From positions 310,001 to 374,000 of the forward strand of contig NZ_CP036150.1 in NCBI RefSeq assembly GCF_008329965.1: a stretch of DNA of 64,000 bases, in the 5' to 3' direction. Each line of letters begins with the position of its first letter. Position 1 is the first letter of the stretch. Below, piece after piece: positions 8,225 to 17,856 of the stretch. This stretch comes from Oceanispirochaeta crateris. Its GTDB lineage: Bacteria; Spirochaetota; Spirochaetia; DSM-2461. Both the position numbers and the translations under genes were made by a program. Below the pieces are notes generated by a model, which had not been told where the DNA came from, did not search any database, and saw nothing but the letters and a program-made list of their open reading frames with translations.

Positions 8225-9703
8225 TTATGGATAGTACTTTTCCAGAGTCAATGAGAGGGCTCGCTGGGGTCCATTGTCACATATCCGTTTTAATGATTCT
8301 TCAAAGCAGTCTATAAAAACCGGACTTTCGCGGAGTGTCTTTGTAAAGATCTCCGGAAGGGCCTGGATGAAAATCCGGCCCTCTGATCTTACGGCTTTTC
8401 CGGCGGCTTCCACCAGCGACTCCCGGAGTATGTCTGCAAACTCCAAGCCTTCAGACAGGGCATAACACCAACCGGCGACACCCAGAGTGAGAAGCGGAGG
8501 AGCCTTGTTTATACGGACTATAGAATCCTCGATAGTCGGGAGTATAAACTTGGTCGTACGGTTGGAAGTATCCGTAGCAAGACGGAGAGTCTGATCCTTT
8601 ATTTTGGGATTTTTGAATCGCTGGATTGTATTGTTGAGGAAACCAGTCACATCAAACCCCGGCACCTCTCCGACAAAGGGCAGTGCTTCTTCTCTCATCA
8701 TCTTTTCTACGGCTATATCAAAGGGATAGGCTCTCATAAAATCACTTGAATACTCCAAGCCTTCCAGGAGAGCCATATGGGAAAAGACGACATGCCCTGC
8801 ATTTAAGAGCCTCATTTTCATCTTTTCATGGGGAGAGACATCCTGAACAAAATAGACATTTTCGAGTTTATCCAGATCCGGTCTGGGGTTGTTGAAATGA
8901 TCCTCAATGACCCAGAGGATGAAGGGTTCACAAGGAACCGGACAGTTGTCTATGTAGGAGTATTTTTTTTGAATGTACTCTTTGTCCTCTTGACTGGTTA
9001 AGGGGGTTATTCGGTCTACCATGGAGCAGGGGAAGGCCACATTTTTATGAATCCATTCCTCCATTTCCTTTGAAATCTGAGAGGCAAAGCTTAGAAGACC
9101 TTTTTTCAGGATTTCCCCGTTTTTTTCCACATTATCGCAGGAGAGCAGATCAAACGGTGGTATTCCTTTTTCTCTTCTTGTCTTTAGAGATTCATAGAGG
9201 AGGCCGTAAAATGTTTTTGTCTCGGATTTTTGGGCAATATCGTGTTGTATATCCGGATTTTCAGTCTGAAACTCCCCGGTTGAATCATTAAAGTTGTATC
9301 CTCCCTCGGTGACTGTTAAGCTGACCAGAGTCGTTGTTGGATCACAAAGCTTTTCCATTATCTGTTTGTAATTTTCCGATAAAACTGCATAGCTGAGGAG
9401 GGATGAGACCAAATAATCCCGGGCATCCTCTTTATCGCTCTGTTCCAAGACCGTATACAGGCAGTCCTGGGCATTCAGCATCTGTGCCAGAGCTTTATCA
9501 TTGTCTCTTACACTGATGCCATACACCGCGAGATCAGTTCGTCCTGTTTCTTCCATATACCGCTGCAAAAATGTTTCCTGATGTGATCTGTGAAAATTTC
9601 CAACACCAATGTGAACGATGGAGCTGCTTATCTTACTTCTGTCCAGCCTGGGAAGGACTGGTGATTCTTCTTTGAATTGAAGGTTGTTATTCAGTGTATC
9701 CAT
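8225..9703 (-). CDS. Mannitol/fructuronate-type polyol dehydrogenase
   Basis: The protein (492 residues) belongs to the long-chain polyol dehydrogenase family (mannitol 2-dehydrogenase, fructuronate and tagaturonate reductases). The N-terminal nucleotide-binding stretch IVHIGVGNFHRSHQ matches the family GxGxFHRAHQ motif. The catalytic Lys-Asn-His pattern is present in KMRLLNAGHVVFSH. Such enzymes interconvert a keto sugar or keto sugar acid and the polyol using NAD(H). Which substrate cannot be decided from sequence alone. The start at 9703 has GGAGA five bases upstream; an ATG at 9715 has none. It is the last gene of a leftward unit that begins with the arginase-like gene at 12308, with intergenic gaps of 29-46 bases. 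It converges on the HD-GYP gene with a 10-base gap. Confidence 0.85.
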   Translation of the reverse strand: MDTLNNNLQFKEESPVLPRLDRSKISSSIVHIGVGNFHRSHQETFLQRYMEETGRTDLAVYGISVRDNDKALAQMLNAQDCLYTVLEQSDKEDARDYLVSSLLSYAVLSENYKQIMEKLCDPTTTLVSLTVTEGGYNFNDSTGEFQTENPDIQHDIAQKSETKTFYGLLYESLKTRREKGIPPFDLLSCDNVEKNGEILKKGLLSFASQISKEMEEWIHKNVAFPCSMVDRITPLTSQEDKEYIQKKYSYIDNCPVPCEPFILWVIEDHFNNPRPDLDKLENVYFVQDVSPHEKMKMRLLNAGHVVFSHMALLEGLEYSSDFMRAYPFDIAVEKMMREEALPFVGEVPGFDVTGFLNNTIQRFKNPKIKDQTLRLATDTSNRTTKFILPTIEDSIVRINKAPPLLTLGVAGWCYALSEGLEFADILRESLVEAAGKAVRSEGRIFIQALPEIFTKTLRESPVFIDCFEESLKRICDNGPQRALSLTLEKYYP

Positions 9704-9749
9704 AGATCTCTCCATAAGTTAAAAATAAACAGGCTTCTCTCTGAACAGC

Positions 9750-10649
9750 TTAGATGTTTGCCTTCCATTTGTTATACAAATCTCTTAGTCTCTGTCTTTT
9801 ATTATGGTCCTGAATGAATAATGAATCAATTAAATCCTGAAACTCATCTTCATCTAGGGAATCTATGAGATATTCAAAAAAATAGGAATAGAAATAAATA
9901 AAACTGTTTTCAAAAGCAAGTGTTTCACTTGATGTGTTTTTATATTTTAAAACATCTATATCATAGATATCCTCAATGTACTGGATGTCATTCTTGATCA
10001 GTTTCAAATACAGATCTTTGGATTGCTTTCTGTCGGGGTATTTTGTAAAGTATCGCGAATAGAGACTGCTCAGGCCGGTTGTTATATATCCAAGGATGAT
10101 CCGGTCTGTTCTGTCTTGCTCTGTTTGCAGGGGATTTAGGTAATAAGCAGGGTTGTGTTCTAAGAGAAGCAGTGTCAAATAGCCATAGAGGAAGAGGTCT
10201 TTATCATATCCGGAGTTGTTCTTGAGGAGGATTATATTGGCGATGGGCAATAGGAGAAAGGTCTCTGTTTTTCGGAAGTTTCTGTTACTGATAATTTTCT
10301 GAATATCATTGTGAACGAGAAGCTTCGCTCCTGTTCTTTCATCCTCAGTATAGAGGGAATTTTCTTCAATCCTGTTAAAAATATGGTTGCTGAATATTTC
10401 ATCCGATAGAAGATTTCCAAAGTCATCTTCGACGATGAAAACCTCATATTCATTGCTTTGGCCGGGTATTTTATCCTTCAGAAAGTGAGAAAGGTTCCAT
10501 ATATTATTTTTGATGAATTTGGGATTGGTACCGCGCTCATTAAATATCTGGATATTCTTCCTTTTCGAGGAAACATATTGTCTTCCCCCATATTCAGTAC
10601 AGCCAAAGAGTAGTAGGGAGACAAGCAGAGTCCATAAAATTTTTTTCAA
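9750..10649 (-). CDS. Lipoprotein of unknown function
   Basis: The protein has 299 residues with a classic lipobox (SLLLFGC, Cys17), so it is probably anchored to a membrane facing the periplasm. After the anchor it is charged and rich in Asp, Asn, Tyr and Lys, largely helical in appearance. It has a hydrophobic patch FLLLPIANIILL and a C-terminal run of acidic residues (DSLDEDEFQDLIDSLF). I do not recognise a domain. The start is TTG, supported by AAGGAG seven bases upstream; the out-of-frame ATG four bases earlier is not usable. It lies between an EFR1-type ferredoxin and a polyol dehydrogenase in the same transcription unit, but no functional link is evident. Confidence 0.75.
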   Translation of the reverse strand: MKKILWTLLVSLLLFGCTEYGGRQYVSSKRKNIQIFNERGTNPKFIKNNIWNLSHFLKDKIPGQSNEYEVFIVEDDFGNLLSDEIFSNHIFNRIEENSLYTEDERTGAKLLVHNDIQKIISNRNFRKTETFLLLPIANIILLKNNSGYDKDLFLYGYLTLLLLEHNPAYYLNPLQTEQDRTDRIILGYITTGLSSLYSRYFTKYPDRKQSKDLYLKLIKNDIQYIEDIYDIDVLKYKNTSSETLAFENSFIYFYSYFFEYLIDSLDEDEFQDLIDSLFIQDHNKRQRLRDLYNKWKANI

Positions 10650-10683
10650 ACATGTTCTCCTTACGATTTTCAGGTTCCCCTTT

Positions 10684-11463
10684 TCAAGGAAGGAACAGCT
10701 CGGGTTCCTTCCTTTCCTGACAGTTTAAATAGAGACTTTCTGTGATGTTTAATATCTTCTCATCTATGAATCCTCTTGCATCATTGGGACAGATTTTTAT
10801 ACAGGCTGAGCATAAAATACACTTTTCTGAATCGGTTTCCAATGTTTTACCCTGCCGGATCGCTTTGCTTGGGCAAGCCTCCATACAGCTTAGACACATG
10901 GTACATCGATCATTGGTAACCGGGCTGATAGACCGGGGTACACTTTCTGGTTTGTATGGATACCTTCCGGGAATATCCAGATTGTATTGAGGAGAAGTCT
11001 TCTGATTCAAAATAGACAACAAAGATGATCCATAGTCGGATGCCTTTCGGATATCTTTTTCATCCGGTCTATTGAGGGCAATGGGATATGTCTTATTTGA
11101 ATAAGAGTGTTCTCCCACAAAGGCCGCCGCGGAAATCACAAGGAAACCCTTTTGAGTCATGACATTGTAAAGTTCCAGTAGGGCATCATCATAGTCTCTG
11201 TTGCCATATACAACGATGATAATTGCCCGGGTCTCTGTCCCGGAAAGACCTTCCAGCCTTTCTTCCATGATAGCCGGCAGCCGCCCGGCATAGACCGGAC
11301 AAGCAATTATAACCAGATCTGAAGATGTAAAGCTTGCCTGGATGGGTTTATGGGTAATGTCACTTTTAATTTCCTGGTCACACAACAGGCTCCGGGCAAT
11401 GGTGTTCACAATTTTTCTGGTCGTTCCTGTGGGGGAAAAATATATCTGATTTATCAGCTTCAT
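10684..11463 (-). CDS. EFR1-type flavodoxin-ferredoxin fusion
   Basis: The protein has 259 residues. The first 150 resemble a flavodoxin fold, with the FMN phosphate loop FSPTGTTRKIV at the start and IIIVVYGNRDYDDA in the middle. The rest carries two 4Fe-4S clusters with the CxxCxxCxxxCP pattern: CTMCLSCMEACP and CILCSACIKICP. This is the layout of the EFR1 family ferrodoxins found in anaerobes, which are cytoplasmic electron carriers. The partner enzyme is not clear from the neighbours. The ATG at 11463 follows AAGG with a seven-base gap; a TTG two codons earlier is open but worse placed. It is second in the leftward unit after the arginase-like gene. Confidence 0.88.
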   Translation of the reverse strand: MKLINQIYFSPTGTTRKIVNTIARSLLCDQEIKSDITHKPIQASFTSSDLVIIACPVYAGRLPAIMEERLEGLSGTETRAIIIVVYGNRDYDDALLELYNVMTQKGFLVISAAAFVGEHSYSNKTYPIALNRPDEKDIRKASDYGSSLLSILNQKTSPQYNLDIPGRYPYKPESVPRSISPVTNDRCTMCLSCMEACPSKAIRQGKTLETDSEKCILCSACIKICPNDARGFIDEKILNITESLYLNCQERKEPELFLP

Positions 11464-11492
11464 ACTCAATCCTTATTTTAAAATCCTGGACA

Positions 11493-12308
11493 TTATAGAG
11501 CGATCATCTCTTCCATGATTTGCTTTAATTTAGCGATGGAATCCATATTTGTCTCTGTGTTTTCTAAAATACTGATGCCCACAATATTCATATTCTCTTT
11601 AATTGTTTTAATTAATTCTAAGAGCTGACTGATTTTTAAACCGTTCTTTACAGGGCATTTCACATTTTGATATTCTGAGGGATCTAAGACATCCAGATCG
11701 ATATGAATATAGGCCGTTTTTTCTGCTTGAAGAGAGGCATGTAAACTCTTTAAGATCATATGGTCAATAGGTATGAAATCCATTTTATGTTTCGTCATAT
11801 ATTCCCCTTCAGGCGCATCCAGATCTCGTACTCCGACGAGATGCACATTTTGGGTAGGGACAGTGTTATAACGTTGTCCAATGGTATTCTTCTGCCTCTC
11901 CGTAATGAAGCGCAGGGGCATTCCATGAAAATATTTACTGGGAGATGTTTGGGGAGAATTCAGGTCGCCATGGGCATCAAACCAGAAGAGCTGAAGATCT
12001 TCATACCGCTCAGATAGATAGGATACGATAGGGACTTCAATGCCGCATCCTCCTCCTATGGCCATGACTTTTTTACTCTGATGCGAGCGAAGAAGAGAAT
12101 CTATTTCTAAAAGCTGATCTTCTATGATGGAATATCCAAGAACATTGTTTTCAGTCTTTTCAGACTGGTGATCTTTGATTTGAATCTCCTGGATCTCCTC
12201 ATTTGAAAGAGTTTGAAAGTATTGCTTTAGTGCAAGAGCCCCATCGTATAATTCATTTGTGTGGCCCGAATCCTGCCATTGGGGAGCGAATATATACTGT
12301 TTATCCAT
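11493..12308 (-). CDS. Arginase/agmatinase-fold protein with altered metal site
   Basis: The protein has 271 residues of ureohydrolase fold. Metal-binding blocks WFDAHGD and HIDLDVLDPSE are intact and give five of the six usual manganese ligands. The first block, normally GGDHS, reads GGGCGIE, so the usual His ligand is Cys and the preceding Asp is Gly. A GGDCG-type variant occurs in some bacterial arginase-family proteins from what I recall, so this may be a subfamily rather than a dead enzyme. Loss of that His normally affects the first manganese site. The start has AGAGG six bases upstream. It is the first gene of a leftward four-gene unit, divergent from the nucleoside hydrolase. The substrate, probably a guanidino compound, is unknown. 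Confidence 0.8.
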   Translation of the reverse strand: MDKQYIFAPQWQDSGHTNELYDGALALKQYFQTLSNEEIQEIQIKDHQSEKTENNVLGYSIIEDQLLEIDSLLRSHQSKKVMAIGGGCGIEVPIVSYLSERYEDLQLFWFDAHGDLNSPQTSPSKYFHGMPLRFITERQKNTIGQRYNTVPTQNVHLVGVRDLDAPEGEYMTKHKMDFIPIDHMILKSLHASLQAEKTAYIHIDLDVLDPSEYQNVKCPVKNGLKISQLLELIKTIKENMNIVGISILENTETNMDSIAKLKQIMEEMIAL

Positions 12309-12458
12309 TTCGTACCTCTGTTTTATACCTCTGTCTTGATAATGCCACTCTCTACACTATATCATCTAGATCCGTATTATTGTTTTTTAGTAATCGTTTT
12401 TTTGCTTGCTAGATAAAAGCGAAGAAGGCAAAGCAGACAGCCATAGGAGGGTTCATTT
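12309..12458. other. Divergent promoter region
   Basis: A 150-base gap separates the arginase-like gene (minus) and the nucleoside hydrolase gene (plus). It must hold both promoters. I see no convincing dyad or consensus promoter pair. Confidence 0.3.
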
Positions 12459-13394
12459 TTGGATGTGAAAGAGCTTATTATAGATTGCGATCCCGGTATT
12501 GATGATGCTCTGGCATTGTTCATGGCCTTTGCTTCAGACAAGTTGCTTGTTCGGGGCATCACAACCGTAGCTGGAAATGTCTCCTCTGCTCTTACGGCCC
12601 GCAACGCCCTGTCTCTTTGCACACTGGCAGGTCAGGATATTGAAGTCGCTTCGGGAGCTTCCGGCCCTTTGGTCGGGACCACTCATACCGCCGCAAATGT
12701 ACATGGAGAAAATGGCCTGGGAAATGTGAATCTACCGGTTGCTGGAGGTATCAGTGAGCGCGGGGCGGAAGAGCTTTTGTACCAGGAACTTCTCAGAGCC
12801 GGTGGAGACCTTGAGATTATTGCCCTGGGACCCTTGACGAACATAGCCCTTCTGATTGAAAAACATCCCGATGTCCTACCCTATATCAAAAAACTGACCA
12901 TAATGGGTGGTTCTCTGGGAAGAGGGAATGTGACACCCCATGGGGAGTTTAATTTTTATTCAGACCCTCTGGCGGCAGATAGGGTTCTCCGCTCGGGTAT
13001 TCCCATCCATTTGGTAGGTCTGGATGTTACCAATCAGGCTCTGCTCCATGGAGAAGACATTGATAAGATGGAGGCTTGGGGCGGACCAGTGATCTCTGAT
13101 GTTGTTAAAATGATCCGCTATTATCAAAGGTTTTACAGAAGCATGGGGCTGGACGGCTTGAAGATGCATGATCCACTGGCTGTGGCTGCTGTCATTGATC
13201 CAACCTTGACTGAGACCACGGCCTATGCCCTGAGAGTTGAACACAATGACCAGGAAACCATGGGGAAAGTCTGTATCATTGATGAGAGCCAATGGGGAAA
13301 TGCTCAACTATTTAAGAATGTGAGTGTCTCCATGAGAGTCAATCAGGACCGGTTTCTTTCTCTTTTTATGAGGCTGATGAGATCTTTTAGCTGA
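12459..13394 (+). CDS. Inosine-uridine-type nucleoside hydrolase
   Basis: The protein has 311 residues, the family length. The calcium- and ribose-binding motif DCDPGIDDA is at the N-terminus, and the matching C-terminal HDPLAVA motif is present. The segment NVHGENGLG is also typical. It cleaves ribonucleosides to base and ribose in the cytoplasm; base preference is not readable here. The start is TTG at 12459, fixed by a perfect AGGAGG eight bases upstream; a GTG two codons later would be too far from it. The 3' end overlaps the DUF2339 gene by 8 bases in convergent orientation. Confidence 0.92.
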   Translation: MDVKELIIDCDPGIDDALALFMAFASDKLLVRGITTVAGNVSSALTARNALSLCTLAGQDIEVASGASGPLVGTTHTAANVHGENGLGNVNLPVAGGISERGAEELLYQELLRAGGDLEIIALGPLTNIALLIEKHPDVLPYIKKLTIMGGSLGRGNVTPHGEFNFYSDPLAADRVLRSGIPIHLVGLDVTNQALLHGEDIDKMEAWGGPVISDVVKMIRYYQRFYRSMGLDGLKMHDPLAVAAVIDPTLTETTAYALRVEHNDQETMGKVCIIDESQWGNAQLFKNVSVSMRVNQDRFLSLFMRLMRSFS

Positions 13395-16263
13395 ACCTCT
13401 CTTTGTATTTGTTGTAGAGGCTGTTTGTACCCAGCATCAGAAGACCAACGGCTAAAAATATGAACCCTCTCATAAGGGGAGTACTCTCGGAGAGATCAAA
13501 GAAGACCAAGCGGATAACACAGAGGAAGAGTCCCGCCTGAGAAATTGCTCTGAAATGGGATTCACCCAAAAAGAGACTGGCCGAGAAGATTAAAAAGCAC
13601 TCAAGGGCCCACAAAAGTGTGAGGTATTGGCTATCAAAGCTTTTGTAAAGGAAGAGGGCTGCCGCTGCGGCCAGGGAGTACAGGAGCAGGGAGTGTTTCT
13701 TTCTTTCAATATTCAGAATTATCTTCTTATAGCCTTCCGAAGTCTGTTCCCCCAAAAGTGATGTGAAATTCTCTTTCCAGAAGAACAGAACAAGGCTGGC
13801 CAGTTGGAGAATCAGAGTCACGAGGCCGGGAAGTACGGCCAGATTCTCATGCTGATCTGCGAAGAGTGAGACGGTCAGCATAACAAGACTCAAACCGTAG
13901 TAAGCCAGACTGTAGGACAACATCCGGGGAGACTGTCTTGAAAATCTTCTATAGACCAGTATGGATAAGCCTGTCAAACTCAGAAACAAGGGCGTCGACG
14001 GGAAGGGTATCTCAATAAAAATCAGCACTGCCGCCAGCAAAACGCCTCCATCCATGGAATATTTCATGACATTCGCCAGAAAGGAGTTGTTCATCCTGGA
14101 TTGATGGCGTCGCCAGACAAAGAGGGTGCCCAGGAGAGCCAGGTCCATAAGGTACCGTAATTCCAGAATTCCCCAAGACTCTGCCAGGTGGATATGAATG
14201 ATAAAATGTCTGAAAAGGAAAACAGTTAAAAATAGTAATGCCATGGTTCTAAATCTCTCGGGGAGGCCTGGAGATTCCATGATGAAAATAACCATAAGGA
14301 GCCAAAACAGTCCGGGTAGCAGGGGAGAAACAGGATTCAGAATCAGAAAGGACAGGACCATCAGAGTTACACTGCTGATGATCAGTCCTGTGTAGCTGAT
14401 CAGAGAGTGAACAGCGGGTTTCCAGAAATATGTCATTCCTGCGGAGACAAAAAGAATCAGAGTATTATAGAGCTGCTCTTTTGGGGAGAAATCATTAGAA
14501 AGTAATGCAGACCAGCCAATGGAACTGAGAATCACAAGGTAGACAAGCGCTCCGGTTCTGAGCCCCCTTGAGGGTGCCGAATGATAGGCTATTAAGAGGC
14601 TCAGGGTTAAGACGGCAGCAATCGGATAAGGGAGGGTCTTTCCTATACCGTTATTGAGGTCTATCAGGAGAAGGAGGGCCGTGCTACCGCTGATGCCACA
14701 TAAAAAACCGGAAATCGAAAATTCTTTTTTTGAAGGAAGGAGAACATCCATCCTAAGAAACCGGGTATCTTTAGAGTGGTAGAGTATATGGTGGTGCAGG
14801 AGTCCCAAGATCATGACAGCACAGCTGTAAATCAGACTGTTTCGCCCAGGGTTTTCAAAACACAATGACAAAAGGGCCAGGGTCGCCAGAATATAAAGGT
14901 AGACCGCAAACCGGTACAGCCCATATCGCCTTTGACGAACCATAATATGCAGAAACAGAAGGACTTCGATGTAAATGAAACCACCGATCATCAGGGATGA
15001 AACATCCCAACCCTTCAAACTGATTAAGGTGGCACACAACAGGGTCTCCCCCATGACAATGCTGGTCGTCCGCAGCCAGGGAATCCTTTTTTTCTCCGCT
15101 CTTTGAGACAGGGTAAAGGCCAATAGGCTTCCGGCAAAGATGGCAATGCTCCTTTCCGGTTTTTCCCCTACATAGAGGTACATTCCTACTGAAAAATAGA
15201 GCCAATTCAAAAGATGTGTCAAAAAGGGACGCAGCTGAAAATGGACCGTGGCATAGCTTTTTCTGTAATGTACAAAGGTCGATACCAGAAAAATCAGTAT
15301 GAGAGCGGCTGCTCCCTGAAGCCGGAGAGCCTCAAACTGAATCTCCGACAAACTCTGCATCCAATACAGATGGTAGGCAAAAAAGCCTGTAAGCACGAGG
15401 AGCAAATGCACATCCCAACGGTTCCTGAAACAATGGATCAGGGCGTAGAGGGTAATGATGACGGCCATGACCAGTGAGGCAAATCCGGGAGTCATCACCG
15501 AGAGAGCCAGAAGGCTCAGGAGACTGTGAAAGGAAGCAAACTCCTGTTTTTTACCCAGGGAGGACAATCCCAGGTTTACGGCGATTCCCAGACCCAGAAG
15601 CCCTAGAGACTGGATGGGGTTGTGTACCCACTGCAAACCGGGTATTCCAGCAGAACCGAGGCAGGCAAAAAGAAAAATAGCTCCACTGATACTTCTCATC
15701 CACAGGGCCTGACGCTCCCATTTCTCCCTGTCTTTTAAGATGAAAAAGAGGCTCCCGGGGAGGGCCGAGAGCAGAAGGAGTAGTAGAAAGCGGGTGAACT
15801 CATTGAATTTCAGTGCCGCATAGAGGCTTAGAAAGCCGGCACCCAGAACCATGATCACAGATCCCAGAATCCCTGTCCAGTTTTCTAGGAACTGGCGTTC
15901 CAGTTTTTTCATAATCTCCCTGTGCTTAGACGGACCTTTGAATTCAGAGCGTCGGGATTTTGTTTTTATAAAAGGGACCACTTCCTGAGAGACTTCTGCA
16001 GGAGTCTCCACCCAAGACTCTTTCTCAAGGAGGGTATTTATCTCTTCTGGGGCATTTTCAGAAGCTGGTTGAAATACTCCTTCTGGAATATCTGATGTTT
16101 CAAAATCTGTGTTTGTTTCGAACTTGGATTCCAACTTGCTCATACGGTAGTTCAGCTCAGCATTGAGGTCTTCCAGTCTCTTGATCCTGTGCCTCAAGAT
16201 GATTACCCCGGCGAGGGGAGAAAAGAATATCATTATTGCCAGTAAGCCGATTAGTACTTCCAT
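13387..16263 (-). CDS. Giant DUF2339 polytopic membrane protein
   Basis: The protein has 958 residues. One N-terminal helix is followed by a short coiled-coil (RHRIKRLEDLNAELNYRMSK), a hydrophilic linker to about residue 130, and then a continuous array of more than 20 hydrophobic segments to the C-terminus. This matches DUF2339 family proteins in length and layout. They are large integral inner-membrane proteins whose function is not established. The start ATG has AAGGA seven bases upstream. It is transcribed away from the AIM24-like cluster; the 185-base gap between them holds the promoters for both. No enzymatic motif is visible. Confidence 0.82.
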   Translation of the reverse strand: MEVLIGLLAIMIFFSPLAGVIILRHRIKRLEDLNAELNYRMSKLESKFETNTDFETSDIPEGVFQPASENAPEEINTLLEKESWVETPAEVSQEVVPFIKTKSRRSEFKGPSKHREIMKKLERQFLENWTGILGSVIMVLGAGFLSLYAALKFNEFTRFLLLLLLSALPGSLFFILKDREKWERQALWMRSISGAIFLFACLGSAGIPGLQWVHNPIQSLGLLGLGIAVNLGLSSLGKKQEFASFHSLLSLLALSVMTPGFASLVMAVIITLYALIHCFRNRWDVHLLLVLTGFFAYHLYWMQSLSEIQFEALRLQGAAALILIFLVSTFVHYRKSYATVHFQLRPFLTHLLNWLYFSVGMYLYVGEKPERSIAIFAGSLLAFTLSQRAEKKRIPWLRTTSIVMGETLLCATLISLKGWDVSSLMIGGFIYIEVLLFLHIMVRQRRYGLYRFAVYLYILATLALLSLCFENPGRNSLIYSCAVMILGLLHHHILYHSKDTRFLRMDVLLPSKKEFSISGFLCGISGSTALLLLIDLNNGIGKTLPYPIAAVLTLSLLIAYHSAPSRGLRTGALVYLVILSSIGWSALLSNDFSPKEQLYNTLILFVSAGMTYFWKPAVHSLISYTGLIISSVTLMVLSFLILNPVSPLLPGLFWLLMVIFIMESPGLPERFRTMALLFLTVFLFRHFIIHIHLAESWGILELRYLMDLALLGTLFVWRRHQSRMNNSFLANVMKYSMDGGVLLAAVLIFIEIPFPSTPLFLSLTGLSILVYRRFSRQSPRMLSYSLAYYGLSLVMLTVSLFADQHENLAVLPGLVTLILQLASLVLFFWKENFTSLLGEQTSEGYKKIILNIERKKHSLLLYSLAAAAALFLYKSFDSQYLTLLWALECFLIFSASLFLGESHFRAISQAGLFLCVIRLVFFDLSESTPLMRGFIFLAVGLLMLGTNSLYNKYKERFS

Positions 16264-16387
16264 ATTTCTATCCTTGTTCTGCCTTTTTTGTATGATCCTG
16301 ATTCAGGGGAGTCTCATTTTAGCAGGAATAAAGGAAGTGATGATAGTTTAATTGGAAATGGTTGATCCAGTTTTCCTATCAATGAAC

Positions 16388-16422
16388 AGGAAATTTCATT
16401 TCCTATACCTTATATTAGGTAT
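16388..16422. promoter_or_regulatory. Two adjacent dyads upstream of AIM24 cluster
   Basis: AGGAAAT-TTC-ATTTCCT (16388-16404) is followed immediately by ATACCT-TATATT-AGGTAT (16405-16422). Both are perfect. They end about 26 bases before the first AIM24 gene start at 16449 and could be operators or a structured leader. Confidence 0.4.
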
Positions 16423-16448
16423 ATACATCTTAAACAAGGAGACAGCTT

Positions 16449-17114
16449 ATGAAAGCAGTCATAGAGGGAAATCCATCCTTCAGTCATGTTCATATAGACT
16501 TAGAACCGGGTGAACAGCTTATTGCCGAAAGTGGGGCAATGCAGTCCATGTCGGCCAGTCTGGATATGAAAGCCAGGAGTAACGGAGGCTTCCTGTCGGG
16601 GCTTATGAAGAAATGGTTCGGAGGGGAAACTTTTTTTGTAAATGAGTTTTCAAACAAAGGCAGTGTTCCCATGCGGGTCACCATCGCCCAGAATGTTCCA
16701 GGTGAGATCCGGGAATTAAATCTTAAAAATGATCATGATATCTGTTTGCAAAGAGGGTCCTGGCTGGCATCGGAGGGAGATGTGAGATTCAAGGCTGTTT
16801 GGGCCGGATTTGTCTCCTGGTTTAGCGGAGAAGGCCTTGTAAAACTCAAGGCATCGGGTGATGGACGCATCTGGTTCGGCGCCTACGGAGGAATCATCGA
16901 ACGGAAAGTCGAGGGAGAACTGAAGATTGATGACGGACATCTCGTGGCCTATGATCCCTCTCTCAAACTAAAGATTGCCCTTGCGGGAGACCTTCTGTCC
17001 AGTGTTCTGGGAGGAGAGGGTTTTGTCACTAAAGTGATAGGGACCGGTACGGTTTATATACAGACAAGAAGCATCAAGGGTTTGGCATCCTGGTTGAATC
17101 CAAAATTCCGATAG
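16449..17114 (+). CDS. AIM24/TIGR00266 family protein, first of three
   Basis: The protein has 221 residues of the AIM24 (TIGR00266) beta-barrel type. Markers are the N-terminal VHIDLEPGEQLIAESGAM, the central GGFLSGLMKKWFGGETFFV, and the C-terminal DLLSSVLGGEGFVTKVIGTG. It has no signal peptide or membrane helix. The bacterial family has no firmly known role; eukaryotic AIM24 is a mitochondrial protein. The start has GGAG seven bases upstream. It is followed 42 bases later by a second and then a third paralogue in the same direction. Confidence 0.88.
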   Translation: MKAVIEGNPSFSHVHIDLEPGEQLIAESGAMQSMSASLDMKARSNGGFLSGLMKKWFGGETFFVNEFSNKGSVPMRVTIAQNVPGEIRELNLKNDHDICLQRGSWLASEGDVRFKAVWAGFVSWFSGEGLVKLKASGDGRIWFGAYGGIIERKVEGELKIDDGHLVAYDPSLKLKIALAGDLLSSVLGGEGFVTKVIGTGTVYIQTRSIKGLASWLNPKFR

Positions 17115-17156
17115 GAAAGTGTTTTAAATTGAGAGATGGAACTAGAGGAGACGAGA

Positions 17157-17852
17157 ATGAAAGTTGAAATTCAAAAAGCACCCTCCAATTCGGCTGCCAA
17201 GGTGGTACTGGAAGCTGGACAGAGCTTTACAGCCGAGGGTGGAGCTATGATCGCCATGTCAGGCGACATGCAAATAGAGACGAGTATTAGCAGGAATGAG
17301 GGCGGAGCCAAAGGATTCCTCAAGGGCTTGGCCCGTGGCTTGGCCGGTGAAGGCCTTTTCATGAATCATTATACGGCGGGTTCCGGGGGAGGAGAGGTCT
17401 ATTTGTCAACGACTCTTCCTGGAGATATGAAAGTGTTGGAGTTAGATGGAACCAAGAGTATTAAGGTTCAAAACTCCTCCTTTGTTGCCCATAGTCCGGA
17501 CGTGAATATGACAATTAGCTGGGGGGGCTTGAAAAATGCTTTTTCCGGCGAGAATATGATCTGGTTGGAACTGTCGGGAAAAGGACAGGTCGTCATCAAT
17601 GCCTTCGGGATGCTCTATCCGGTGCAGATAGATGGAGAGTATATCGTCGACACGGGCAATATAGCCGCCTATGATGATTCCCTGGATTTTAAAATCAGTA
17701 AAGCCGGCGGCAGTTGGGTGTCATCTATATTGGGAGGCGAAGGCCTCGTATGCAGGTTTAAAGGGACAGGAACTGTCTGGTGTCAGACTCATGCGGATAA
17801 GACCTTTGGTGCTTCTCTGACTCCCTTTCTGACACCAAAAAAGGAGAAATAA
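17157..17852 (+). CDS. AIM24/TIGR00266 family protein, second of three
   Basis: This paralogue has about 231 residues and the same landmarks: VVLEAGQSFTAEGGAMIAMS, GFLKGLARGLAGEGLFMNHY and GGSWVSSILGGEGLVCRFKG. The ATG at 17157 is preferred because GAGGAG lies six bases upstream; an ATG at 17136 would have its ribosome site too close. The three copies are clearly diverged from each other, so they are an old duplication and probably not interchangeable. They may form a heteromeric assembly, which is an inference from tandem layout. Confidence 0.88.
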   Translation: MKVEIQKAPSNSAAKVVLEAGQSFTAEGGAMIAMSGDMQIETSISRNEGGAKGFLKGLARGLAGEGLFMNHYTAGSGGGEVYLSTTLPGDMKVLELDGTKSIKVQNSSFVAHSPDVNMTISWGGLKNAFSGENMIWLELSGKGQVVINAFGMLYPVQIDGEYIVDTGNIAAYDDSLDFKISKAGGSWVSSILGGEGLVCRFKGTGTVWCQTHADKTFGASLTPFLTPKKEK

Positions 17853-17856
17853 AACA

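Noticed and set aside
13800-15680. Open frames opposite the DUF2339 gene
   Set aside because: They lie antisense to a long continuous membrane-protein gene, lack ribosome sites, and read as unlikely basic or Cys-rich proteins.
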